Source: Candidatus Stercoripulliclostridium pullicola
GTDB lineage: Bacteria; Bacillota; Clostridia; Christensenellales; DTU072
Assembly (NCBI GenBank): GCA_017694145.1
Contig: JADINF010000170.1
Location: forward strand, 1-8,831
Direction of reading: 5' to 3'
DNA length: 8,831 nucleotides
Part shown: one piece after another, positions 1-5,961 of the stretch
Numbering within the stretch: position 1 is the stretch's first letter
Layout of the letters: each line of letters begins with the position of its first letter
Program-made: the position numbers and the translations under genes
Notes under the pieces: model-generated
The model's database searches: none
What the model was told of the DNA's origin: nothing
What the model saw: the letters and a program-made list of their open reading frames with translations, nothing else

Positions 1-1
1 C

Positions 2-34
2 GTTAAAGGCGAAGGGTCGGACGAGGAGGAATAA
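2..34 (+). CDS. C-terminal end of an unknown upstream gene (partial)
   Basis: The frame beginning at base 2 is open from the window edge and reads V-K-G-E-G-S-D-E-E-E followed by TAA at 32-34. The stop touches the ATG of the next gene at 35, and the AGGAGG ribosome binding site of that gene (24-29) lies inside these codons. Zero-gap spacing with an embedded ribosome binding site is typical of an operon, so this is probably the acidic tail of a co-transcribed gene. Only ten codons are visible, so the product cannot be named and a chance open frame is possible. Confidence 0.45.
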   Translation, partial: VKGEGSDEEE

Positions 35-865
35 ATGCCCATCAAAGAACGCCTCAAAAAAATACTCGATCTGTTCCTGTGTTTTCTGAAGATAGGAGCA
101 TTCACTTTCGGCGGCGGCTACGCTATGGTAAGCCTCGTGCAACGCGACATGGTCGAGAAGAAAAAATGGCTCACCGAACGGGAAATGGTGGACGTGATAG
201 CCATAGCGGAATCCACGCCGGGCGTCATAGCGTTGAACACGGCAACTTACGTCGGCGCGAAGATAGCGGGATTTTGGGGTTCGCTTTTCGCGTCGATAGG
301 CGCGATGCTGCCGTCTGTTATTGTAATACTTGCAATTTATCCCGTCATACAGCTTTTCGGCGAAAACCAATACGTTAAATGGGCTTTTTTGGGCATACGC
401 GCCTGCGTATCGGCTCTTATACTGAACGCAACGTATAAAATTTCCAAAATGAACGAAAAGACCGTCGTGTCCTTCGTCGTGACGGGGGTGGCTCTCGTGC
501 TCGCCCTGCTGTCCACATTCGAAGTGATCAAGCTCGATATGGTATTCATCATACTCGGCGCGGCGCTTTTCGGCATAATCTGGGGAATAATCGGAAGACA
601 GAGAAAGAAAAAGAAAGGTACTGCGGCAGGCGAAGCGCAGAGCGCGGTTGAGCACGGCGCGCCCGACGAAGAAAGCGCGAACGTAAAAGAAGCCGACAAA
701 CCGAACGGCGAAAACGAGCTGAATATCGCCGACAATTCCGATTATACCGCAGACCGCGTTAACGCGGAGAGCGCGGCGAAGGAGTCGGACGTAAAGGACG
801 ACGACGCGCCCGTAAGCGAACCCTCAGAGGATAATAAGGAGGACGACGGTAATGCTATATCTTAG
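35..865 (+). CDS. CHR-family (chromate transporter type) membrane protein, first half-size subunit with acidic tail
   Basis: This is a half-size CHR superfamily transporter, a family known for chromate export although many members have unknown anion substrates. The membrane domain covers about residues 1-187. It carries the family signature FGGGYAM at 25-31, a KKWLTE segment at 43-48 and the STPG...NTATYVG motif at 60-74, followed by further hydrophobic stretches near 86-107, 116-133, 144-162 and 168-187. After a basic stop-transfer cluster (RQRKKKKG, 188-195) comes an unusual tail of about 80 residues, rich in Asp, Glu, Ala, Asn and Ser and predicted to be disordered. The ATG is preceded by AGGAGG with 5-nt spacing. 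The gene overlaps the second CHR gene by 14 bp, which implies translational coupling and a heteromeric transporter. Family assignment is firm; the substrate is not known. Confidence 0.88.
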   Translation: MPIKERLKKILDLFLCFLKIGAFTFGGGYAMVSLVQRDMVEKKKWLTEREMVDVIAIAESTPGVIALNTATYVGAKIAGFWGSLFASIGAMLPSVIVILAIYPVIQLFGENQYVKWAFLGIRACVSALILNATYKISKMNEKTVVSFVVTGVALVLALLSTFEVIKLDMVFIILGAALFGIIWGIIGRQRKKKKGTAAGEAQSAVEHGAPDEESANVKEADKPNGENELNIADNSDYTADRVNAESAAKESDVKDDDAPVSEPSEDNKEDDGNAIS

Positions 866-1418
866 TCTTTTCCTTAACTTCCTTAAAATAGGTTTCTTTA
901 CTATAGGCGGCGGTTACGCGATGATACCGCTCATCGGCGACACGGCTGTTTCCAAAGGCTGGATAACCGAGGACATGCTGTACAATTTTATCGCGATTGC
1001 GGAGTCCACTCCGGGACCTTTCGCGGTGAACGTCGCCACTTTCATAGGCTACGACATTGGCGGCATACTCGGCGTATTCTGCACGGTGGGCGGATTATTC
1101 GTGCCGAGTTTCTCGATTATGCTCGCGATATATTACCTCTCGAAAAAGGTAATAAACAACGTATACGTTCAGGACGCTTTCCGCATGATACGTCCCGCCG
1201 TCACCGCGCTCATACTCGCGGCGTTCGTATCGGTCATGTACGCTACGGTTGCCGTGACAGACGCCGCGACCGGCGAAACCTCCTTCAACTGGTTCGGACT
1301 CGTATGGGCGGCGGTATGCTTCGTCGTGATGCTGAAAGTGAAGAAAGTACACCCTATTCTTCTTATAATTATTTCCGCGGGCGTAGGTATTCTCGTATAC
1401 GGAGTAATCGGATTATAG
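852..1418 (+). CDS. CHR-family (chromate transporter type) membrane protein, second half-size subunit
   Basis: This 188-residue protein is the partner of the preceding CHR subunit. It has the family signature GGGYAMIPL at residues 19-27, GWITE at 36-40 and ESTPGPFAVN at 51-60, then hydrophobic segments to the C-terminus with no added tail. Paired short CHR proteins are known to work as heteromers, with the two halves corresponding to the two repeats of full-length ChrA. The start is the ATG at 852, with AAGGAGG at 836-842 inside the end of the upstream gene. A strong intrinsic terminator follows 28 bp after the stop, so this is the last gene of the operon. Substrate specificity (chromate, sulfate or another anion) cannot be read from the sequence. 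Confidence 0.9.
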   Translation: MLYLSLFLNFLKIGFFTIGGGYAMIPLIGDTAVSKGWITEDMLYNFIAIAESTPGPFAVNVATFIGYDIGGILGVFCTVGGLFVPSFSIMLAIYYLSKKVINNVYVQDAFRMIRPAVTALILAAFVSVMYATVAVTDAATGETSFNWFGLVWAAVCFVVMLKVKKVHPILLIIISAGVGILVYGVIGL

Positions 1419-1446
1419 GGGCTCGTAGGGTATCGATCGTTTAATT

Positions 1447-1473
1447 GCGCCGCGCTTATCGCGGCGCTTTTTT
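1447..1473 (+). terminator. Rho-independent terminator of the CHR operon
   Basis: There is a perfect 8-bp stem, GCGCCGCG (1447-1454) with CGCGGCGC (1460-1467), a 5-nt loop CTTAT and a run of six T at 1468-1473. It lies 28 bp after the second CHR gene and before the next promoter region. Confidence 0.93.
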
Positions 1474-1489
1474 CAACGAAAAATCCTTT

Positions 1490-1517
1490 TTGAATAAATT
1501 GAATTCAAGTGTATAAA
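1490..1517 (+). promoter_or_regulatory. Candidate vegetative (sigma-A type) promoter upstream of the spoIIQ-like gene
   Basis: TTGAAT at 1490-1495 and TATAAA at 1512-1517 are separated by 16 bp. The match is fair and the spacer slightly short. It overlaps the sporulation-type candidate at 1509-1539, and at most one of the two is likely to be the main promoter. Confidence 0.3.
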
Positions 1518-1539
1518 CGGCTTGCTTCTGACAATACTC
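1509..1539 (+). promoter_or_regulatory. Candidate forespore sigma-F/G-like promoter of the spoIIQ-like gene
   Basis: The element GACAATACT (1530-1538) resembles the sigma-F -10 consensus as I recall it (GGNRANAHTR). Upstream is GTATA at 1511-1515 (14-bp spacer) or GTGTA at 1509-1513 (16-bp spacer), resembling the sigma-F -35 element GYWTA. Transcription would start near 1545, just before the GGAGGT ribosome binding site at 1561. B. subtilis spoIIQ is known to be sigma-F dependent, which makes this position attractive. The match is imperfect and was judged by eye. Confidence 0.35.
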
Positions 1540-1570
1540 AAATCAAACACAATCAGTTGCGGAGGTAATC

Positions 1571-2236
1571 ATGAAAAGCAAAGTCAACACTCAAAAGGTA
1601 AAAGCCTTCTTCAAGAAGTACATGTACTATATGATAATGGGCGTATGTATCCTTGCGATAGGAGCGATGATAACGGTAGCCGCGGTAGTCGGTACCAAGG
1701 ACAACGATCCCGCTCCTAACCCCGGCGACGTAGGTCAGGACGTTGTAACGCCGCCCGACGACGACGTGGTAACGCCGCCCGCCGACGACGAAACTCCCGT
1801 CGATACCGAGCCCGATCCCATAATATTCGCAATGCCCGTCACGAACGGCACCGTACTCAAGGATTATACGATGGACACTCTCGTATGGTCTACCACTCTC
1901 AAGCAATATCAAGTCCATAACGGAATAGACTTCACGGGAGAGGAAGGCGCCACCGTGAACGCGGTATACGACGGTGTGGTCCTTACGGTAAGCTACGACG
2001 CCCTCAACGGTAACGTGGTGACGATAGATCACGGCGACGGACTGGTAACGAGCTATTCTTCTCTCGCAGAGCCCACCGTTACCGCGGGACAGATAGTCAA
2101 ACAAGGCAACGCACTCGGCACGATAAGCACTTCCGCCACTTCCGAGATGAGCGACGGCGCGCACGTACACTTCTCGGTAACGCTCAACGGCGCGGTAGTC
2201 AGTCCTTACGATTATTTCGCCGAAGGCGACAAATAA
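1571..2236 (+). CDS. spoIIQ: SpoIIQ-like M23/LytM-domain protein
   Basis: SpoIIQ is the forespore membrane protein that binds SpoIIIAH across the intermembrane space during engulfment. This 221-residue protein has the same plan: a short basic cytoplasmic N-terminus (1-17), one transmembrane helix (about 18-41), an acidic proline-rich linker (44-83) and a LytM fold (about 86-216). The zinc ligands of the M23 family appear intact: H116 and D120 in HNGID, and H200 in HVH (198-200). The His usually found in the Y-x-H-L segment is replaced: residues 162-165 read Y-S-S-L. The B. subtilis SpoIIQ I recall reads YQSL there and shares the flanking HADGL / NHVHFE pattern, which favours SpoIIQ over an active endopeptidase. 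GGAGGT at 1561-1566 sets the ATG. The gene stands alone between two terminators. The alternative is a generic M23 peptidase. Confidence 0.78.
   Translation: MKSKVNTQKVKAFFKKYMYYMIMGVCILAIGAMITVAAVVGTKDNDPAPNPGDVGQDVVTPPDDDVVTPPADDETPVDTEPDPIIFAMPVTNGTVLKDYTMDTLVWSTTLKQYQVHNGIDFTGEEGATVNAVYDGVVLTVSYDALNGNVVTIDHGDGLVTSYSSLAEPTVTAGQIVKQGNALGTISTSATSEMSDGAHVHFSVTLNGAVVSPYDYFAEGDK
1742..1789 (+). repeat. Two-copy in-frame 24-bp tandem repeat in the spoIIQ-like linker
   Basis: Bases 1742-1765 and 1766-1789 match at 22 of 24 positions and encode VVTPPDDD then VVTPPADD (residues 58-73). The unit falls in the flexible linker between membrane helix and LytM domain, so copy number changes would alter linker length without breaking the frame. 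Confidence 0.85.
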
Positions 2237-2254
2237 GATTCTGAAGCCGATCGA

Positions 2255-2283
2255 AAAAGCTCCGCGGAATACGCGGAGCTTTT
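2255..2283. terminator. Bidirectional terminator between convergent spoIIQ-like and symporter genes
   Basis: A perfect stem GCTCCGCG (2259-2266) / CGCGGAGC (2272-2279) with loop GAATA is flanked by A-tract 2254-2258 on the left and T-tract 2280-2283 on the right. It can therefore terminate the plus-strand gene ending at 2236 and the minus-strand gene ending at 2318. Confidence 0.9.
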
Positions 2284-2317
2284 CTCATTATAATAAAATT
2301 ATTCTCTCGGAACGTTC

Positions 2318-3904
2318 TCAGGCTTCGGCGCTCTCCCCTTCCGCGACAAGCGTTTCTTCGTGCGCCGGCGTCTCGGCGGCGTCGTTTTTCTTTCCTGTTT
2401 TGAAAAGCATCCCTATCGGGGTCACTATCATCGACTGCGCCATACAGAAAACTCCTATCATCGGAGATCTTTTGATGCCGAGCGAAACGAGTTCGCCGAA
2501 AGTTTTGCCGCCCGCAAGCGCGCCGAAAACGAATATCAGCACTATAGTGGTGACGAGGCACATCGTAACGGAAATGTAAGCGCCGTACTTATTTGCTTTC
2601 TTGGTGTACAACCCGTAAATATACGGTCCCATGAAGCAACCGGCGAGCGTGCCCCACGAGAGGGACATCAGCGTGACTATCGCGTCTATCTGGAAAATGG
2701 CGAGCAAAGCGGACACCACGACGAAAAGGAAACACAATATCCTTACCAGCAGCGCCACCTGCTTATCGGAAGCGTCCTTTTTTATATATCCCTTATACAC
2801 GTCCACACCGAGCGAAGAGGAGCTCACGAGAGCGAGCGACGAGAGCGTGGACATGCTTGCGGAAAGCACGAGCACACAGATAAATCCGAGCATCGCGTAT
2901 CCCATATACTCGTTTCCGAGCAGGATATTGGGAATGATATTGGCGCTGTCCGAGGGCATTTCGGGATAGAAAAGTCTTGCGAAGGTACCGTTGAAATAGG
3001 CGCCGCCGCCCACAACGAGCGCGAATATCGTCGAGATCACCGTGCCCTGCACCACCGCTTTGTCGTTTTTGATGGCATAGAATTTCTGCACCGACTGCGG
3101 CACCGCCCAGATGCCGAAGGACGTTAGCAGGATATTGAATATGAGTTGCACGCCGGGAGCGTCGTACCACAGGTTCGTATCGGATACCGCGCTCGGGAAA
3201 AATCCGTAACCGGATTCTATGAGTTTTTTAAGTCCTTCTATACCGTTGACTTCGGGGGCTTTGAGCATGAGCGCTATCATCACTATTACGCCGATAAGCA
3301 TTATGATGCCCTGAATGAAATTGCTCACCGCGTTCGCAAAATAACCGCCCACAAAAAGGTATACGCCCACAAGAACCGCCATGATCACGACGCACCACTC
3401 GAAGGACAGTCCGAAAACGGCTTCCGAGATATACCCTATTCCCTGATAAACGGAAGTGGAATACGGGATAAGGAAAATGAATATGACTATCGCGGCGTAA
3501 AGTTTAAGATATTTGGAATCGTATCTTTTGGCGAAAAATTCGGGCATGGTGCTCGCGTTGAGCTCCTGAGTCATATAGCGCGTGCGTTTCGCGAGCACGA
3601 TCCAGGCGAGAAGCGAGCCTATAACGGCGTTGGCTATTCCTATCCAGACCGCGCCGAGACCGAGGCTCATACCGAAAGTGCCCGCATAACCTATAAATAC
3701 TACCGCCGAAAAATAAGTGGTTCCGTATCCGAACGCGCTCATCCAGCCGCCGATACCTCTGCTGCCGAGCAGGAAGTCGTCCAAAGTGCGCGCTTTGCGT
3801 GCGGTAAGCACGCTCACCGCCACCATCGCCGCTATAAATAAAGCGAGTATCAGGTATGCGTGCCATCTTTCGCCGGTCGTGGCGAGCATTGAAGTGAGTG
3901 TCAT
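2318..3904 (-). CDS. Sodium:solute symporter (SSS family, PutP/PanF-like)
   Basis: This 528-residue inner-membrane protein is a Na+-coupled symporter of the SSS family with about 13 hydrophobic segments. Supporting motifs are DDFLLGSRGIGGW (42-54), GGYFANAVSNFIQG (186-199), YFNGTFARLFYP (303-314) and SASMSTLSS (348-356). S352-T353 in the last motif align by eye with the PutP residues S340-T341 of the sodium site, as I recall them. The acidic C-terminal tail (about 505-528) is not part of the transport core. I chose the ATG at 3904 because GGAGGG lies at 3913-3908 on the minus strand; an in-frame TTG seven codons upstream would place that ribosome binding site inside the gene. The solute could be proline, pantothenate, another carboxylate or a sugar; the neighbours give no hint. 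The gene is monocistronic by context. Confidence 0.88.
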   Translation of the reverse strand: MTLTSMLATTGERWHAYLILALFIAAMVAVSVLTARKARTLDDFLLGSRGIGGWMSAFGYGTTYFSAVVFIGYAGTFGMSLGLGAVWIGIANAVIGSLLAWIVLAKRTRYMTQELNASTMPEFFAKRYDSKYLKLYAAIVIFIFLIPYSTSVYQGIGYISEAVFGLSFEWCVVIMAVLVGVYLFVGGYFANAVSNFIQGIIMLIGVIVMIALMLKAPEVNGIEGLKKLIESGYGFFPSAVSDTNLWYDAPGVQLIFNILLTSFGIWAVPQSVQKFYAIKNDKAVVQGTVISTIFALVVGGGAYFNGTFARLFYPEMPSDSANIIPNILLGNEYMGYAMLGFICVLVLSASMSTLSSLALVSSSSLGVDVYKGYIKKDASDKQVALLVRILCFLFVVVSALLAIFQIDAIVTLMSLSWGTLAGCFMGPYIYGLYTKKANKYGAYISVTMCLVTTIVLIFVFGALAGGKTFGELVSLGIKRSPMIGVFCMAQSMIVTPIGMLFKTGKKNDAAETPAHEETLVAEGESAEA

Positions 3905-3943
3905 ACGCCCTCCGAATGCGCGCAAAAAACGCGCGTTTGTAAT

Positions 3944-3972
3944 ATTATTACACTCGCGCGTATAAAATGCAA
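3944..3972 (-). promoter_or_regulatory. Candidate promoter of the sodium:solute symporter
   Basis: Read on the minus strand, TTGCAT (3972-3967) is followed after 16-17 bp by TAATAAT (3950-3944), with a TG just before the -10 in one register. It sits about 40 bp before the chosen ATG. A short CGCGC/GCGCG hairpin (3919-3935) with a U-rich loop lies between the predicted transcript start and the ribosome binding site. Confidence 0.38.
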
Positions 3973-3995
3973 CAAAATAACCGTAGTTTCACCGC

Positions 3996-4021
3996 AAAAA
4001 TCGACTTACCGCTCTGCGGTA
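3996..4021 (-). terminator. Weak candidate terminator after the 310-residue hypothetical gene
   Basis: On the minus strand, just after the stop at 4031, TACCGC-AGA-GCGGTA (4021-4007) can form a 6-bp hairpin, followed six bases later by five T (4000-3996). The gap before the T-tract makes this a weak intrinsic terminator. An alternative pairing TTACCG/CGGTAA with a longer loop overlaps it. Confidence 0.35.
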
Positions 4022-4030
4022 CGGTAAAGT

Positions 4031-4963
4031 TCAGATGGACTTCATTATATCCCCGTTCTTCGCATTCTGGAACATAAGCCAGTAGCCCTCGCCGACTGTA
4101 CCGGGTATGGCGAGGAAGTCGCAAAGCTCCTCCGCTTCTTTAGGCGGCTTGATACCTTCGATACCGGGGACTCCGTAAGCAAGGAAAGTGACCTCGCCCG
4201 CTTCGCTCAGTATCCCCACGACATAATACTCTTCGTCGTCGTAAAATACCTTTACCCATTTACTTTCGGGAATAAGCTTTTCGAGCTCCTCCTCCCTCGG
4301 ATTTGCGGTCATTATTTCTTCGAGCCTTGCGCGGATATTGCGATAAAAGTTTTCCCCTTTATTTGCGGAAAACGGAGGGAAATTCCCTTTGTCAAAGCCG
4401 TTCGCCGCGCGCGGCGCGCTTACGGGCGTTTCTTCTTTTTCTTCTATAACGGTTTCCTTTTCCTTGGTTTCGGAATCCTCTATATCATTTACTGCGTTTT
4501 CGTCCGTTTCGGTTTCGTCAGCGGCGTCCTCGCCGTAAGCCGGCGCGGATACCGCGTCGTCCGCTATTACTTCTTCGGCTTCGGACGAAACCTTTTGCGT
4601 TTCGCTTACCGCGGCGCTTTCCGCGTTCGCTTCGCCCTTTACGGAAAACGCTTCGAGTATCTTTTCCGCATTCACCGCTTCCTTCTTGCCTCCGGTGGCT
4701 ACTATTTTGCCGTCCGAATCTACAAGTATCGCGCCGAGGTCGTCCATCGCGTTAAGATCGACTGCGATATCACTTTCCGTACGTCGGGATGTTATCTCGA
4801 CGTTTATCTGCGGCTTACTGCCTGCTCTGAGTCCGAGATAAAGTTTTCCATGCGGCTCCGAATTGAGCACCGCCTTTATGCCTACGCTGTCGCCCACTCT
4901 GACGAGCGTTATATAACCGACCGTAACGTCGGAAGTCAATACTACCGTTTTTTTGATAAGCAC
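4031..4963 (-). CDS. Hypothetical two-domain protein with acidic linker, downstream of rsmA
   Basis: I do not recognise a named family. Three parts are visible in 310 residues. Residues 1-105 are an apparently beta-rich N-terminal domain (VGYITLVRVGDSVGIKAVL at 15-33, a DDLGAILVDSDGKIVATGG strand-turn pattern near 74-92). Residues 110-185 are a low-complexity linker rich in Glu, Asp, Ala and Lys. Residues 200-310 form a C-terminal domain with KWVKVFYDDEEYYVVGIL (235-252), FLAYGVPG (260-267) and GYWLMFQNA (293-301). The YGVPG...GYWLM(F/Y)xxA pattern recalls a module I believe occurs in uncharacterised clostridial proteins. There is no signal peptide or membrane helix, so it is probably cytoplasmic. 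The start is GTG at 4963, preceded by AAGGGGG on the minus strand; longer readings run into rsmA and are unlikely. It lies 56 bp after rsmA on the same strand. Confidence 0.75.
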   Translation of the reverse strand: MLIKKTVVLTSDVTVGYITLVRVGDSVGIKAVLNSEPHGKLYLGLRAGSKPQINVEITSRRTESDIAVDLNAMDDLGAILVDSDGKIVATGGKKEAVNAEKILEAFSVKGEANAESAAVSETQKVSSEAEEVIADDAVSAPAYGEDAADETETDENAVNDIEDSETKEKETVIEEKEETPVSAPRAANGFDKGNFPPFSANKGENFYRNIRARLEEIMTANPREEELEKLIPESKWVKVFYDDEEYYVVGILSEAGEVTFLAYGVPGIEGIKPPKEAEELCDFLAIPGTVGEGYWLMFQNAKNGDIMKSI

Positions 4964-4974
4964 GTTACCCCCTT

Positions 4975-4993
4975 GTACATATATGATATGTAC
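4975..4993. repeat. Perfect inverted repeat directly before the ribosome binding site of the hypothetical gene
   Basis: GTACATAT (4975-4982) and ATATGTAC (4986-4993) form a perfect 8-bp inverted repeat with a 3-nt spacer. It fills a third of the 56-bp rsmA-hypothetical gap and abuts the AAGGGGG ribosome binding site on the minus strand. It could be an operator or an mRNA hairpin; it lacks the GC content and T-tract of a terminator. Confidence 0.6.
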
Positions 4994-5019
4994 CCGGAAG
5001 GTCAAACTTGACAAAAAGG

Positions 5020-5847
5020 CTATTCGGAGGAGATAAGTTCGCCGTATAGCCTGACGTAATCCTCCGCCGAAAGCCGCTCCCCTCTCACGTCTGCGGGAAA
5101 GCCCGCGCGTTCTATCGCTAGCCGAGCCTTCTCCTTCCCGTAACCTGCGGAAACAAGATTGTTGAGAAGCGTTTTTCTCCGCATGCGGAAACATTGTCTT
5201 ACCAGTTCCGACACGGCGCTCACGTCGGTATCGCCGAATTTGTCGCGCAGGAAATCTATTCTGACGACGGCGGAATCCACGTTAGGCACGGGACGGAACA
5301 TTTTTCTTGAAATCTCGCGCGTGATGCGCGCGTTACCGCGCAGAGCTATCGTCGCGCTTATCGCGCCGTATTCCGGAGTTCCCGCTTCCGCGACGAGCCT
5401 TTCCGCCACCTCTTTCTGCACGGTGACGGTAACGGAATCGACGGGAAGGGAGCTCTCCGCAAATCTCATGACGAGCGGAGTTGTGATATAATACGGAATA
5501 TTCGCCACCACCTTGAATCTCCCGCCTATTATGCCGAGAAGCTCCTCGTCGGAGCACTTCAATACGTCGCGGAATACCACTTCGGCGTTCTCGACGCCCG
5601 TAAGACTTTCGCGCAACACGGGTACGAGCGCTTCGTCGATATCGAACGCCACAACTTTCGAAGCGCGCGCCGCGAGAGCGCGCGTGAGAGTGCCCGCTCC
5701 CGCGCCTATCTCGACCACGGTGTCCGTCTTTTCCACGCCCGCGTCCCGCGCTATGGCGTCCAGAAGCTGCGAGTCCGTAAGAAAGTTCTGTCCGAGCGAC
5801 TTTTTGAATACGAAGGAATATTTTTTCAGTATGTCGATTATTTCCAT
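5020..5847 (-). CDS. rsmA: 16S rRNA (adenine1518-N6/adenine1519-N6)-dimethyltransferase RsmA/KsgA
   Basis: RsmA/KsgA dimethylates two adjacent adenines in the 3'-terminal hairpin of 16S rRNA during late small-subunit assembly, using S-adenosylmethionine. The 275-residue length is normal. Visible motifs are KKSLGQNFLTD (15-25), the SAM-binding EIGAGAG (47-53), acidic FDID (68-71), the catalytic NIPYY (116-120), QKEVAERL (144-151), FRPVPNVDSAVV (184-195) and FRMRRKTLLNNL (220-231). The start at 5847 fits the family N-terminus, though only a weak purine-rich stretch (CGGTAAA) precedes it. It appears to head a two-gene unit with the downstream hypothetical. A strong minus-strand promoter candidate at 5980-6008 would give a leader of about 126 nt containing a hairpin. 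Confidence 0.97.
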   Translation of the reverse strand: MEIIDILKKYSFVFKKSLGQNFLTDSQLLDAIARDAGVEKTDTVVEIGAGAGTLTRALAARASKVVAFDIDEALVPVLRESLTGVENAEVVFRDVLKCSDEELLGIIGGRFKVVANIPYYITTPLVMRFAESSLPVDSVTVTVQKEVAERLVAEAGTPEYGAISATIALRGNARITREISRKMFRPVPNVDSAVVRIDFLRDKFGDTDVSAVSELVRQCFRMRRKTLLNNLVSAGYGKEKARLAIERAGFPADVRGERLSAEDYVRLYGELISSE

Positions 5848-5866
5848 ATTTTACCGATACGAGTTA

Positions 5867-5895
5867 TTGATATTTCCCCGCGGGCGAGTTATACT
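5867..5895 (+). promoter_or_regulatory. Candidate sigma-A promoter pointing into the intergenic region (plus strand)
   Basis: TTGATA (5867-5872) and TATACT (5890-5895) are separated by exactly 17 bp. The predicted start near 5902 is 216 bp before the rubredoxin ATG and directly upstream of the direct repeat and hairpin, so it could make a short RNA or a long rubredoxin leader. Confidence 0.5.
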
Positions 5896-5901
5896 GTATA
5901 C

Positions 5902-5937
5902 GTACCGAAGATAAATAATTGAGGTACGGAAGATAAA
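5902..5937. repeat. Direct repeat with 22-bp period upstream of rsmA
   Basis: GTACCGAAGATAAA (5902-5915) and GTACGGAAGATAAA (5924-5937) match at 13 of 14 positions and are offset by 22 bp, about two turns of B-DNA. The same positions contain the inverted pair CGTACC (5901-5906) / GGTACG (5923-5928). Two same-face binding sites for a regulator of the divergent genes are possible. Confidence 0.6.
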
Positions 5938-5961
5938 ATTGCCCGCCTGTCGGCGGGCAAT
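5938..5961. terminator. Strong GC-rich hairpin in the rsmA-rubredoxin divergent region
   Basis: ATTGCCCGCC (5938-5947) and GGCGGGCAAT (5952-5961) form a perfect 10-bp stem with a 4-nt loop. On the plus strand it is followed by CGTTTT; on the minus strand by TTTATC, giving AATTTTATC across the junction. Divergent genes do not need a terminator here, so it may end a short plus-strand RNA or attenuate the rsmA leader. Confidence 0.6.

Noticed and set aside
1742..1789. Tandem repeat considered as a CRISPR-like or mobile-element end
   Set aside because: There are only two 24-bp units, in frame, encoding a proline/acidic linker; no spacers or flanking inverted repeats.
1553..2170. Minus-strand open frame of about 205 codons opposite the spoIIQ-like gene
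   Set aside because: It is an antisense shadow with Arg/Tyr/Val-rich composition and no ribosome binding site that I can see; the plus-strand gene has clear domains.
3146..3841. Plus-strand open frame of about 231 codons opposite the symporter
   Set aside because: It is antisense to conserved transporter motifs, has His/Arg/Tyr-rich composition and is not hydrophobic or domain-like.
3905..3925. TTG start seven codons upstream for the symporter
   Set aside because: It would place the GGAGGG ribosome binding site inside the gene, and no ribosome binding site precedes the TTG.
3919..3935. Short CGCGC/GCGCG hairpin with A/T-rich loop upstream of the symporter
   Set aside because: The stem is only 5 bp and made of an alternating CG run common in this sequence; it is too weak to call a regulatory element on its own.
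5020..5194. N-terminal extension of the hypothetical gene to an ATG at 5194, overlapping rsmA
   Set aside because: The extension lies in a different frame over conserved rsmA codons, has no family-like composition, and a good AAGGGGG-TAAC-GTG start exists at 4963.
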